Shown here: positions 54,117 through 62,782 of the stretch, one piece after another
Layout: every line of letters begins with the position of its first letter
Position numbering within the stretch: the first letter of the stretch is position 1
DNA from: Moheibacter lacus
Lineage (GTDB): Bacteria; Bacteroidota; Bacteroidia; Flavobacteriales; Weeksellaceae
DNA: 64,000 nucleotides
Direction: 5' to 3'
Assembly: GCF_014042165.1 (NCBI RefSeq)
Contig: NZ_JACDZE010000001.1
Location: 1,448,595-1,512,594 of the forward strand
Position numbers and translations under genes: made by a program
Notes under the pieces: generated by a model
The model's input: the letters and a program-made list of their open reading frames with translations, nothing else
The model's database searches: none
Told to the model about the DNA's origin: nothing

Positions 54117-55226
54117 CTATTTTACATCAAAAGCATCGCGCAACACATTTCCAAAAACATTAAAAGCCAAAACCAAAAGCATAATTGCGATTCCGGGAAA
54201 TAATGCCAAATGCGCTTCGCCGATGATAATGTGCGAATAATTTTCTTTAATGAGATTTCCCCAAGAAGGCGTTGGTGGCTGTGCTCCGATTCCCAAAAAA
54301 CTCAATCCGCTTTCTACTAAAATCGCCGCTGCAAAATTCGCAGCAGAAATCACAATGACAGGTGCGAGAATATTCGGTAAAATTTCTTTGAAAATAATTC
54401 TTAAATCAGAAAAACCCAAAGCACGAGCGGCTTCTACAAATTCACGTTCGCGGTAGCTGATGAATTGTCCACGAACCACACGTGCGACTTCTACCCACAT
54501 TGTTAAACCAACTGCAATAAAAATCTGCCAAAATCCTTTTCCGATGGCCAAAGTAATCGCGATGACCAAAAGCAAAGTGGGAATTGACCAAACGACATTG
54601 ATGAGCCACATAATGAAATCGTCAACTTTCCCACGATAATATCCGCCGATGGCGCCAATGGGAATTCCGACAAAAAGAGAAATGAAAACCGCGATAAACC
54701 CAATCAAAAAAGAAATCCGTGTTCCTATGACCAACCGCGAATAAAAATCACGACCATAGGCATCGGTTCCGAAAATGAATTTCTTTTTATAGATAAAATC
54801 ATTTTCGACCTCCGATTTGGGAATGCCTTTGTCGGTCCATTCTTTCAAAGAAATCTTAGTCAATTCTCCTGTTAAACCTTGTCCCAAATAAGGGATGTAG
54901 GAAACGGAATCGGCTTCAATTTTATAGGAGTCAATTGCAACTTGCTCGGTTTCTATATCTTTTCCAAAAAAGAAATCTGAAATAGAATTGGTCTTTGTGT
55001 AATTGTCCAATGGGATTTCCAGCAACAATTGTTTAAACCCCATGGGTTGATGCGCAATGATTACATTTTGTTGATTGGCATTTTTGACTTTGTCACCTGA
55101 AAAAAAATAGGCGAAAATGGTGATGAATGCTGCCAAACAAATTAAAAGAAACGAAGCCACACCCAATAGATTTTTTTTAATCTTTCGGATAGCGGCTTTG
55201 TTAAATGATTCGGCAGATTGGGTCAT
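54117..55226 (-). CDS. ABC transporter permease (DppC/OppC family)
   Basis: Inner-membrane subunit of a peptide or nickel-type importer, 369 aa. The C-terminal 220 residues hold about five membrane spans and the EAA loop (EAARALGFSDLRIIFKEILP) that contacts the ATPase. An N-terminal OppC-type helix is followed by an unusually long periplasmic segment of about 110 residues (to KFIFGTDAYGRDFYSR). DppB-like, binding-protein and ATPase genes are not in the window. It lies 6 bases after the Prc gene. Confidence 0.9.
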   Translation of the reverse strand: MTQSAESFNKAAIRKIKKNLLGVASFLLICLAAFITIFAYFFSGDKVKNANQQNVIIAHQPMGFKQLLLEIPLDNYTKTNSISDFFFGKDIETEQVAIDSYKIEADSVSYIPYLGQGLTGELTKISLKEWTDKGIPKSEVENDFIYKKKFIFGTDAYGRDFYSRLVIGTRISFLIGFIAVFISLFVGIPIGAIGGYYRGKVDDFIMWLINVVWSIPTLLLVIAITLAIGKGFWQIFIAVGLTMWVEVARVVRGQFISYREREFVEAARALGFSDLRIIFKEILPNILAPVIVISAANFAAAILVESGLSFLGIGAQPPTPSWGNLIKENYSHIIIGEAHLALFPGIAIMLLVLAFNVFGNVLRDAFDVK

Positions 55227-55232
55227 TAATTT

Positions 55233-57299
55233 TTATGAAATGTCTTTCAAAATATTGACAGATTCTTCTAAATAGAAATCATCTGATAGGTTTTTATGCC
55301 AATTTTTTCTTCGTTCTTGTAAGACTGTATCTTGTTTAAATTTAGGTAGTTCGAAGGCTGGTGAACTCACTTTAAGACGGGATTTGTAAACGTCTATGGA
55401 GTCAAATTTTTTGGCTTGTTTTTCACGATTCTCACGAACGGCTTTGTATTGCTCTAAATTCAATGAAATTCGGTCAATTTTTTCCAATTCTTGGTAATGT
55501 CGAGCTGCGTCATCAATTAATTTCAAATAGGAATTATTTTTAAGGCGTTCAGCGCTTTTTGATTTTACCATTTCCATATTAAAAGTTGAGGCCCAAGGAG
55601 TGAAATTGATCGCTTTGATTTGGTCCCAAGGAAGAGCATCGTGAGAATTAGATTCGCTGATATCCGAATACATCAAGAAATCACTCATTACTACATCAGG
55701 TGTTACACCTCTAAGTTGGGTTGAACCTCCGTTCACTCTATAAAATTTCTGAATGGTCAGCTTTAAAGAACCGTATTCGTCCGGATTATAGGTGCGTTGA
55801 TCTAGTGGAATAAAGGTTTGAACCGTTCCTTTTCCAAAAGTTTTGTTACTTCCAACGATTACTGCGCGTTGGTAGTCCTGCATGGCAGCAGCGAGGATTT
55901 CAGAGGCAGAAGCGGAAAGTTCGTTGACCATGATCACAAGAGGACCGTCGTATAATACAGAAGGATCTTTGTCTTCATGTATGCTCATCTGACCATCGCT
56001 TCTACGGACTTGAACGATCGGGCCTTTCGGAATAAATAAACCTGCGATTTCGACTACTTCTTCTAGAGATCCACCACCATTGAATCTTAAATCGAAAACC
56101 AATCCTTTGATGTTTTCTTTTTTCAATTCAATGATTTCTTTTGTGATGTCTTCTGAAGGATCGCGTCCATTTCGGTCATTAAAATTGGTGTAAAATTCAG
56201 GTAAATAAATGATCCCATATTTTTCGCCACCATCTTCTATGATCGCACTTCTGGCAAAAACTTCATCTTGTTCGATTACATCACGGATCAATTTGATGTC
56301 TTTGATGGAACCATCTTTCTTTTTTACGGTCAAAGTAACTTCTGAACCTTTTTTACCGCGGATGTGTTTGATCGCCTCGTCCAACAGCATGCCTACGATG
56401 TTAACCGGATCTTCGCCTTTTTGTTTTACATGGGTAATTTGATCACCAACTTCTAATTGACCGTCTTTCCATGCAGGTCCACCAATCACCAATTCCATGA
56501 TAGTGGCATGACCTTTTTTGTCTTGGAGACGAGCGCCGATTCCTTCTAATTGTCCCGAAATGGAAACGTCAAATTCATCTTTATCATCAGGTGAAAAATA
56601 ACTGGTATGTGGGTCATATTTCTCCGTAAATGAATTGACATAATGGGTCAGATACCGTTCTTTTTTTAATTGCAATTGTCTTCTGAAGAAATCAGAAATA
56701 TTGTCCGCAACAACTTCTCTTGCTTCTTTTTCTAGTTCTACAAATGATTTATCGACATTGGTAGAGTCTTCTTGAAGTCTGATTAATTCAGTCAGCGTAT
56801 TGTATTTTAGAAATTTTCGCCACAACTCTTTGGATTCTTCTTTGTTTTTAGCGTATTGAATGACTTCGTCTCCAATTAAGAAATCTTCATCTTTTGAGAA
56901 ATCAAAAGGTTTTTTTAAAATTTCTTCCGAATAAACCTTTGTTTCAGCAAATCTTTTGAAAAGCGTATCGATTGTGGCGTGGAAAAATTTTAAATCTTGG
57001 TTGTTAAAATAATCATCGAGATGATGATAGTCTTTTTTGAATTCATCATAATCGGACTGTAACAAATAGCGTTTGTTGCCATCGATTTTTTCAAAATACA
57101 TATTGAAAACATCTTCTGAAAAATTGTCGTTTATAATCTGCGGACGATAATGCATATAGGTCAGCGTGTTACGGACATTTTTCAAAATGGTTTTTATCTT
57201 CGAATCATCTGTTGCAGAGCCTCCGGGAGTACAAAAGCAAAAAGCCAAAAAACACATAGAAAGAAATGACAACAGCACAAAAGTTTTTCTCATCAGCAT
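55233..57299 (-). CDS. prc: Tail-specific protease Prc (S41A)
   Basis: Periplasmic processing protease, 688 aa. The N terminus has a lipoprotein-like signal (MCFLAFCFC). An N-terminal Prc domain (to about residue 230) is followed by a PDZ domain (GIGARLQDKKGHATIMELV), the S41 core with catalytic Ser in ELSASASEILAAAM and Lys in NKTFGKGTVQ, and a C-terminal DUF3340-like part. Together with the CtpA-type enzyme at 40175, the window encodes two S41 proteases of different build. Confidence 0.93.
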   Translation of the reverse strand: MLMRKTFVLLSFLSMCFLAFCFCTPGGSATDDSKIKTILKNVRNTLTYMHYRPQIINDNFSEDVFNMYFEKIDGNKRYLLQSDYDEFKKDYHHLDDYFNNQDLKFFHATIDTLFKRFAETKVYSEEILKKPFDFSKDEDFLIGDEVIQYAKNKEESKELWRKFLKYNTLTELIRLQEDSTNVDKSFVELEKEAREVVADNISDFFRRQLQLKKERYLTHYVNSFTEKYDPHTSYFSPDDKDEFDVSISGQLEGIGARLQDKKGHATIMELVIGGPAWKDGQLEVGDQITHVKQKGEDPVNIVGMLLDEAIKHIRGKKGSEVTLTVKKKDGSIKDIKLIRDVIEQDEVFARSAIIEDGGEKYGIIYLPEFYTNFNDRNGRDPSEDITKEIIELKKENIKGLVFDLRFNGGGSLEEVVEIAGLFIPKGPIVQVRRSDGQMSIHEDKDPSVLYDGPLVIMVNELSASASEILAAAMQDYQRAVIVGSNKTFGKGTVQTFIPLDQRTYNPDEYGSLKLTIQKFYRVNGGSTQLRGVTPDVVMSDFLMYSDISESNSHDALPWDQIKAINFTPWASTFNMEMVKSKSAERLKNNSYLKLIDDAARHYQELEKIDRISLNLEQYKAVRENREKQAKKFDSIDVYKSRLKVSSPAFELPKFKQDTVLQERRKNWHKNLSDDFYLEESVNILKDIS

Positions 57300-57335
57300 A
57301 TAGAATCCTTGTTAGGTAATGATTAAATTTAGAAT

Positions 57336-57343
57336 CAAATATA
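57336..57343 (-). promoter_or_regulatory. Promoter -7 element of prc
   Basis: Minus-strand TATATTTG, 36 bases before the prc ATG. It lies back to back with the surE element at 57364. Confidence 0.5.
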
Positions 57344-57363
57344 AAGCCAAAAAATAGATTGCC

Positions 57364-57371
57364 TACATTTG
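57364..57371 (+). promoter_or_regulatory. Promoter -7 element of surE
   Basis: TACATTTG, 22 bases before the surE ATG. No TTTG at the usual distance. Confidence 0.5.
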
Positions 57372-57393
57372 ACAAATAAACTTTCAAATATAA

Positions 57394-58176
57394 ATGAAAT
57401 CTGAGCAAAAACCATTAATTCTAGTCACAAATGATGATGGGATTACTGCGCCGGGAGTTCGGGCGTTGATCAAAATGATGAATGAAATTGGCGAAGTCTA
57501 TGTAATAGCGCCCGATAGTCCGCAAAGTGGAATGGGACATGCCATTACCATCAATTCCACATTATTCTGCGAGAAAATGAAAATCGACGATGGCGAACAG
57601 TCCGAGAGGGAATGGGCTTGTTCCGGAACACCGGTCGATTGTGTGAAATTGGCGATTACCAAAATTTTACCTCGAAAACCGGATTTATGTGTTTCCGGAA
57701 TCAACCATGGTTCCAATTCTTCGATCAATGTGATTTATTCGGGGACGATGTCTGCGGCGGTAGAAGCCGGAATAGAAGGCATTCCTGCGATCGGATTCTC
57801 TTTATGTGATTTTTCTTATAGTGCCGATTTTTTAGCAGCCAAAAAGTTCATTCAAAAAATCGTCAGAGAATCCATCAAAAACCAAATGCCAAAAGGAATG
57901 GTGCTGAACGTGAATATCCCAAAACTTCCGGAGGAAAAGCTGAAAGGAATCAAAGTTTGCCGACAAGCAAAAGCAGTCTGGGTGGAGGACTATGTGGAAA
58001 GAAAGGATCCAAGAGGTAGAACTTATTATTGGATGACCGGCGAGTTTAAAAATTTGGACAAAGGCAAAGACACAGACGAATCTGCATTAGAAGAAGGATA
58101 TCTGTCAGTTGTTCCAATCCAATATGACATGACTGCCCACCATTTTATTTCTGATTTGAATCGGTGGGATTTTTAA
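57394..58176 (+). CDS. surE: 5'/3'-nucleotidase SurE
   Basis: Metal-dependent nucleoside monophosphate phosphatase linked to stationary-phase survival, 260 aa. The DDG metal motif is in LVTNDDGITAPG, and further motifs are PDSPQSGMGHAIT, CSGTPVDCVKLA, GINHGSN and YSGTMSAAVEAG. It is a single gene, divergent from prc, with its own terminator. Confidence 0.97.
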   Translation: MKSEQKPLILVTNDDGITAPGVRALIKMMNEIGEVYVIAPDSPQSGMGHAITINSTLFCEKMKIDDGEQSEREWACSGTPVDCVKLAITKILPRKPDLCVSGINHGSNSSINVIYSGTMSAAVEAGIEGIPAIGFSLCDFSYSADFLAAKKFIQKIVRESIKNQMPKGMVLNVNIPKLPEEKLKGIKVCRQAKAVWVEDYVERKDPRGRTYYWMTGEFKNLDKGKDTDESALEEGYLSVVPIQYDMTAHHFISDLNRWDF

Positions 58177-58190
58177 TTAGCTACCAATAA

Positions 58191-58215
58191 AAAAAGAGCC
58201 AAGTGGCTCTTTTTT
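58191..58215 (+). terminator. surE terminator
   Basis: AAAAAGAGCC (58191-58200) pairs with GGCTCTTTTT (58205-58214) around AAGT, with a T-run. The rest of the 250-base gap up to 58427 shows nothing I can assign. Confidence 0.88.
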
Positions 58216-58426
58216 AAGGTCAATTCGTTTTAAGGGATTGATCTAATTTCCGCAAAATAAATTCATTAAAATTAAACATGAATTTGATTTAGAAAAAAGT
58301 TGAATCAAAAAGTCTTCTATTCTTAAATCAACTTGTTAATTTCTTAAAATATCTTAACACATTGAATTGTAGATATATAAAAGTTTTGGTTTAGATCGAA
58401 TCCACCTTAAATCTTAATGTTTTTTT

Positions 58427-58927
58427 TTATTCTTTCTCTCCGATTTTTTTGATTTCGTCGCCTGCTTTTTCGAATCCTTCTTTCACTTCGCTTGAGGCTT
58501 TTTTTACGCCTTCTTTGGTGTCTTGATAAGCTTCTTTTGTAGCGTCGCCGACATCATTTGCGACATTTTTAGCGCCTTCAAAGGCGTCATTTGCGCCTTT
58601 CTCGACAGCATCAGCAGTTTGATTGGACTTTTCTTTTATATTTTCCCAAGCTTTTTTTGCATCATCTCTTGTTTTTTGGGCTGCGGCTTCAGCTGCTTTG
58701 TCGCCGCTTTCTATGGCTCTTTTTAAATTTTCCTCCGCCTCTTTCCAATTGGCTTCAGCTGTGTTTAGTTCTTCTGACGAATAGCTTTCGATGACAACAG
58801 AGTCATTTGCGGTGCTGTCCGTGATGATGATTTCATTTTCAACTGTTTTTTCTTTAGGTTCACAAGAAAAAAATACGATAGATCCTGTCGAAAGTAATGC
58901 GATTAAAAGTGATTTTGAATTTTTCAT
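58427..58927 (-). CDS. Helical lipoprotein with LEA/apolipoprotein-like repeats
   Basis: A 166-aa protein with a lipoprotein signal (ends IVFFSC). After a short acidic stretch the rest is an uninterrupted Ala/Lys/Glu helix with roughly 11-residue repeats (DKAAEAAAQKTRDDAKKAWE, DVGDATKEAYQDTKEGVKKA), as in group 3 LEA proteins and apolipoproteins. It contains no proline in that region. It could be a stress-protective or membrane-tethering rod in the periplasm; this is inference. Single gene, divergent from aroQ. Confidence 0.7.
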   Translation of the reverse strand: MKNSKSLLIALLSTGSIVFFSCEPKEKTVENEIIITDSTANDSVVIESYSSEELNTAEANWKEAEENLKRAIESGDKAAEAAAQKTRDDAKKAWENIKEKSNQTADAVEKGANDAFEGAKNVANDVGDATKEAYQDTKEGVKKASSEVKEGFEKAGDEIKKIGEKE

Positions 58928-59043
58928 AATTTAAGATTTTGGATATTATAGAAAACAATTTCAGTGCCAATTTATTTTCAGTATGAAATTAAACCGGAAA
59001 GAATTTTATTTTTTCTACCTTTAAAAACTAAACTTTAATCCGA

Positions 59044-59463
59044 ATGATTCAGATTCAAATCATCAATGGTCCGAACTTAAATTTACTAGGAAAAAGAGAA
59101 CCGGAAATTTATGGTTCTACTTCTTTTGAAGATTATTACAATCGTTTGCGCAAAGATTTCCCAAATGTTTCTCTCCATTATTTTCAATCCAATCATGAAG
59201 GAGATTTGATCGATAAATTACATGAAGTCGGGTTTGTTTATGATGGAATTGTACTCAATCCGGGTGCTTATACGCATTATTCTTATGCGATAGCTGATGC
59301 GATAAAAGCGATTTCTGTTCCGGTTGTTGAGGTGCATATTTCTGATATTAATGCACGGGAAGATTTCAGGAAAGTTTCTGTTACCGGTGACAATTGTAAA
59401 AGAATTATTTCCGGAAAAGGTTTAGAAGGTTATAAATTGGCGGTGGAAGATTTACTTCAATAA
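59044..59463 (+). CDS. aroQ: 3-dehydroquinate dehydratase, type II
   Basis: Third step of the shikimate pathway. The 139-aa protein has the type II motifs NGPNLNLLGKREPEIYG (with the catalytic Tyr), NPGAYTHYSYAIADAI and VEVHISDINARE. The other shikimate genes are not in the window. Its stop lies one base from the convergent engB stop, with no terminator between them. Confidence 0.96.
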   Translation: MIQIQIINGPNLNLLGKREPEIYGSTSFEDYYNRLRKDFPNVSLHYFQSNHEGDLIDKLHEVGFVYDGIVLNPGAYTHYSYAIADAIKAISVPVVEVHISDINAREDFRKVSVTGDNCKRIISGKGLEGYKLAVEDLLQ

Positions 59464-59464
59464 A

Positions 59465-60070
59465 TCAGAATTTACCTTTTAATTCTTCGTTTAAGTGCGT
59501 GATGTAATTCAGTAGTTCCATGCGACCGATTCTTCCAGATGCAGAAGTCGTAAAAATTTGAGGCATAGATTCCCAGGTTTTTAGCATTTCTTTTCTGTAA
59601 TTCAACAATGCTTTTTGCAATGCTGTACTGCTGATTTTATCGATTTTTGTAAATACCATGGAAAAAGGGATTTGGTTTTCACCTAACCATTCCATGAATT
59701 CTAAATCAATTTTTTGAGGTGGAATTCTACAATCGATGAGTACGAAGGTATTGATCAAATTGGGGCGTTGGGTCAGATAATTGGTAATCATTTTTTCAAA
59801 TTGACCTCTTTTGACTTTCGAGACTTTTGCGTAACCATAGCCTGGAAGGTCAGTTAAATACCAACTTTCATCCATCGAAAAAATATTGAGAAGCTGGGTT
59901 TTTCCAGGTGTTCCTGATGTTTTTGCTAAATCTTTGCGTTGCGCCAACATATTGATCAACGAAGATTTGCCGACGTTTGAACGACCGATAAATGCGTATT
60001 CGGGTTTATTCGGCTCCGGGCAATCTGACCATTTGGGGGCGCTTTTTATAAATTCAGGATTTAAATTCAT
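59465..60070 (-). CDS. engB: Ribosome biogenesis GTP-binding protein EngB/YsxC
   Basis: GTPase needed for 50S assembly, 201 aa. GTP motifs are GRSNVGKSSLIN (G1), the switch region SGTPGKTQ, DLPGYGYAKVSK (G3) and VFTKIDKI (G4). It overlaps the upstream alpha/beta hydrolase gene by 4 bases, so the two are translationally coupled. Confidence 0.95.
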   Translation of the reverse strand: MNLNPEFIKSAPKWSDCPEPNKPEYAFIGRSNVGKSSLINMLAQRKDLAKTSGTPGKTQLLNIFSMDESWYLTDLPGYGYAKVSKVKRGQFEKMITNYLTQRPNLINTFVLIDCRIPPQKIDLEFMEWLGENQIPFSMVFTKIDKISSTALQKALLNYRKEMLKTWESMPQIFTTSASGRIGRMELLNYITHLNEELKGKF

Positions 60071-60843
60071 TTAACCGGAGCAAGTTGTTTCTCAATTAAC
60101 CATTTTTCCAATAATTCATTGAATAATTCAGGATGTTCCATCATCGGAGCATGCCCACATTTGTCTATCCAATATAGACTAGCATTGGGTAGTCCTTCAT
60201 TAAATTCTACCGCAACTTCTGGAGGTGTAACATTGTCTTGTTTCCCCCAAATTAAACAAACAGGAGTGAAAATGTCTTTGAGGTCATTTTTCATATTGTG
60301 TTTGATGGCGCTTCTTGCGATGTATAAAGTTTTAATGGCTTTTTTGCGATCGTTTACCGTTTCAAATACATCATCCACGATTTCTTTTGTTGCTACCGCA
60401 GGGTCGTAAAAAACTTCTTGTGTTTTTTTAAGGACGTAATCATAGTTTCCACGTTTTGGGAAAGTTTCACCAAATGATTTTTCATATAAACCGGAACTTC
60501 CCGTTAAACACAATCCTTTTACCAATTCAGGATGTTTGTGTGTGACAACCAATCCTAGATGACCTCCAAGTGAATTTCCTACTAAAATAGCCGGCTCTTG
60601 AACGATTTCCTTAATAAATCTGGCGACAAATTTCGCGATACTGGAAACGTTTGTGTTCAATAATGGGTAACTGTAAATAGGCAATTCCGGAGCAAAAATC
60701 TTATAACCTTGTTTGGAAAAAAATTGCATTAGTGACCCGAAATTACTCAATTCTCCCATCAATCCATGCAGCAAAACGATGGGCGTTCCCTCGCCCTCTT
60801 CTATATAGGAGAATTTTTTTGACTTCTTAAGTTTTAAAAGCAT
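60067..60843 (-). CDS. Alpha/beta fold hydrolase
   Basis: A 258-aa hydrolase of unknown substrate. I use the ATG at 60843 (MLLKLKKSKKFSYIEEGEG), which gives the usual family start; an upstream ATG at 60873 would add ten residues. The oxyanion strand is LLHGLMGELSNFG, the Ser nucleophile is in VGNSLGGHLGL, the Asp in WGKQDNVTPPEV and the His in CGHAPMMEHPE. No signal peptide. Coupled to engB. Confidence 0.9.
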   Translation of the reverse strand: MLLKLKKSKKFSYIEEGEGTPIVLLHGLMGELSNFGSLMQFFSKQGYKIFAPELPIYSYPLLNTNVSSIAKFVARFIKEIVQEPAILVGNSLGGHLGLVVTHKHPELVKGLCLTGSSGLYEKSFGETFPKRGNYDYVLKKTQEVFYDPAVATKEIVDDVFETVNDRKKAIKTLYIARSAIKHNMKNDLKDIFTPVCLIWGKQDNVTPPEVAVEFNEGLPNASLYWIDKCGHAPMMEHPELFNELLEKWLIEKQLAPVK

Positions 60844-60999
60844 TCCACTTTTGTGTTTGAAACAAAAGTACATAATTCTAAATAAAATTCTAAAAAATTA
60901 ATTTTTCACCTGACTAAACCTCCAAAACAAAAAGATTAACCAATTGATTTTCCACTCTATACTTCTGCATTTATTTTTTATGGCGGATTGGCTTTGAGG

Positions 61000-61045
61000 T
61001 GGTAAAAGTTTTCAACAAAGTGGTATTTAGTGGTAAATAATGGTA
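61000..61045 (+). promoter_or_regulatory. MraZ operator (TGGTA boxes)
   Basis: TGGTA occurs at 61021, 61031 and 61041, each separated by five bases, so on the same face of the helix. A further TGGTA is at 61000. In E. coli, MraZ binds three TGGGN boxes with five-base spacers upstream of its own gene. The boxes end 10 bases before the -7 element. Confidence 0.75.
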
Positions 61046-61055
61046 AAAAGTTTTA

Positions 61056-61063
61056 TACTTTTG
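61056..61063 (+). promoter_or_regulatory. Promoter -7 element of mraZ
   Basis: TACTTTTG matches TAnnTTTG. The -33 region falls within the TGGTA boxes, so MraZ binding would block it. It ends 14 bases before the TTG start at 61078. Confidence 0.6.
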
Positions 61064-61077
61064 ATAAAAATTTCAAT

Positions 61078-61551
61078 TTGAAGCCATTGATAGGGACACA
61101 TGAATGCAAAGTTGACGCAAAAGGTCGTCTTCCGCTTCCTTCCGGTTTGAAAAAACAACTGGCTGGGGTATTGGAAGATGGGTTTGTGTTGAAGCGTTCT
61201 GTGTTTCAAAAATGTTTGGAATTGCATCCGATGGGTGAGTGGAATAAAGTGATGGAGGATGTCAATAAATTGAATCGATTTGTAAAGAAGAACAATGATT
61301 TTGTCCGGCTTTTTACGGCAGGATTAAAAGTAGTGGAAGTAGATGGAAATGGAAGAATTCAAATCGCCAAAGATTTGATTTCTTATGCCGGAATAGATAA
61401 GGAAGTGGTCTTGTCTCCCAATGCGATGGTGTTGGAGATTTGGGATAAAGACAGTTATGAAAAGGTGGTGGATATTGAAGAATTGGACTTTGCGTCTTTG
61501 GCGGAAGAAGTGATGGGTAATGTGAAAAATGAGGAAGATGGAGTATCATAA
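61078..61551 (+). CDS. mraZ: Transcriptional regulator MraZ
   Basis: DNA-binding repressor of the division and cell-wall cluster, 157 aa. Two SpoVT/AbrB-like halves are seen: ECKVDAKGRLPLPSGLKKQL near the start, and VVEVDGNGRIQIAKDLISYAG after residue 80. The frame is open from a GTG at 61030, but that codon lies in the operator and upstream of the likely transcription start; the TTG at 61078 gives five residues before GTHECK and the normal family length. No ATG is available. It overlaps rsmH. Confidence 0.92.
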   Translation: MKPLIGTHECKVDAKGRLPLPSGLKKQLAGVLEDGFVLKRSVFQKCLELHPMGEWNKVMEDVNKLNRFVKKNNDFVRLFTAGLKVVEVDGNGRIQIAKDLISYAGIDKEVVLSPNAMVLEIWDKDSYEKVVDIEELDFASLAEEVMGNVKNEEDGVS

Positions 61552-62434
61552 GCCGGTTTTGTTGATGGAAAGTATAGATGCACTCGTGGAGAGCTCTTCC
61601 GGAGTTTATGTGGATTGTACCTTTGGAGGTGGTGGGCATTCAAAAGAGATTTTGAGTCGTTTGGATGAGCGTGGGAAATTGATTGCTTTTGATCAAGATG
61701 AGGATGCTTGGGATAATGCCATTCAAGATGATCGTTTTGAGTTGGTCAAACAAAATTTCCGATTTCTGAAAAACAACCTTCGTTATTTAGGAATAAAGAA
61801 AGTGTCCGGAGTTTTGGCGGATTTGGGTGTGTCTTCTCATCAATTCGATACTGCTGAGCGCGGGTTTTCCATCCGCTTTGATGGAGATTTGGATATGCGG
61901 ATGAATCAAAATCAAAAATTGACTGCGGCTAAAATTCTCAATTCTTACGAAGAGGAAAAATTGGCTGATGTGTTTTTTTATTACGGAGAATTAAAATCAG
62001 CCAGAAGGATGGCGCGTGAAATAGTTTCTGAAAGAAAATTGAATCCAATTCGCACCATCGGACAATTGAAACAAATATTTCATTATATCCCCAAAAACAA
62101 AGAGAATAAAATACTTGCACAGCTTTTTCAGTCCCTCAGGATTGAGGTGAATGATGAAATGGCGGCTCTTCGAGAGCTTTTGATTCAGTGTGGAGAAATA
62201 ATTGAGCCTGGAGGGAAATTGGTGATGATTTCTTACCATTCACTCGAGGATAGGCTAGTGAAACGCTATATGAAAACGGGACTTTTTGAAGGCGAACCGG
62301 AGCGTGATATTTATGGAAATTGGGAAGCACCTTTTAAAGTAGTGCAATCCAAAGTGATCATTCCTGATGGTAATGAAATCGAAGAAAATCCAAGAGCGCG
62401 TAGTGCTAAAATGCGTGTCGCAATAAAAAATTAA
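61538..62434 (+). CDS. rsmH: 16S rRNA (cytosine-1402-N4)-methyltransferase
   Basis: Methylates C1402 in the decoding centre; formerly MraW. 298 aa from the ATG at 61538 (MEYHKPVLLMESIDAL); an ATG three codons upstream is also possible. It has the SAM motif VDCTFGGGGHSKEIL, DLGVSSHQFDTAERGFSIR, and the C-terminal MISYHSLEDRLVKRYM motif. It overlaps the mraZ end by 14 bases and is 3 bases from ftsL. Confidence 0.97.
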   Translation: MEYHKPVLLMESIDALVESSSGVYVDCTFGGGGHSKEILSRLDERGKLIAFDQDEDAWDNAIQDDRFELVKQNFRFLKNNLRYLGIKKVSGVLADLGVSSHQFDTAERGFSIRFDGDLDMRMNQNQKLTAAKILNSYEEEKLADVFFYYGELKSARRMAREIVSERKLNPIRTIGQLKQIFHYIPKNKENKILAQLFQSLRIEVNDEMAALRELLIQCGEIIEPGGKLVMISYHSLEDRLVKRYMKTGLFEGEPERDIYGNWEAPFKVVQSKVIIPDGNEIEENPRARSAKMRVAIKN

Positions 62435-62437
62435 CCG

Positions 62438-62782
62438 ATGGCTAAAAACAAAAAAAGTAACATCAATTTTAAGGATATCTTAAAAGGGAAATTTTTGGTT
62501 GACGACGGTTCTTTGCAGAATTGGCGATTTGTGATGTACCTGGTTTTTTTGGCATTCATCAGTATTTCCAGTTCACATTGGGTTGATAAAAAAGTAGTGA
62601 AAATCAATAAGTTGGATGAAGATGTTTCCAATCTTAAAGCGCAGTTTACAGATGCGCATCGATTGCTTATGAAAATGCAGTTGGAGCCTGAGATAATGAA
62701 AAAATCGGAAGCCATCGGTATAAAGTTAACAGATGAACAGCCGTATGTGCTAATTAAAAAAGTGTATGATCAAGAACCGTAA
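62438..62782 (+). CDS. ftsL: FtsL-like cell division protein
   Basis: A 114-aa bitopic membrane protein: a basic cytoplasmic part, one membrane helix (about residues 31-47), then a coiled coil (VDKKVVKINKLDEDVSNLKA) as in FtsL. Sequence similarity to proteobacterial FtsL is low, so the call rests on topology and on its position between rsmH and ftsI. Its end overlaps the start of ftsI by 17 bases. Confidence 0.85.
   Translation: MAKNKKSNINFKDILKGKFLVDDGSLQNWRFVMYLVFLAFISISSSHWVDKKVVKINKLDEDVSNLKAQFTDAHRLLMKMQLEPEIMKKSEAIGIKLTDEQPYVLIKKVYDQEP

Noticed and set aside
61030-61077. GTG start giving a longer MraZ
   Set aside because: The codon lies inside the TGGTA operator and upstream of the -7 element; the family begins near GTHECK.
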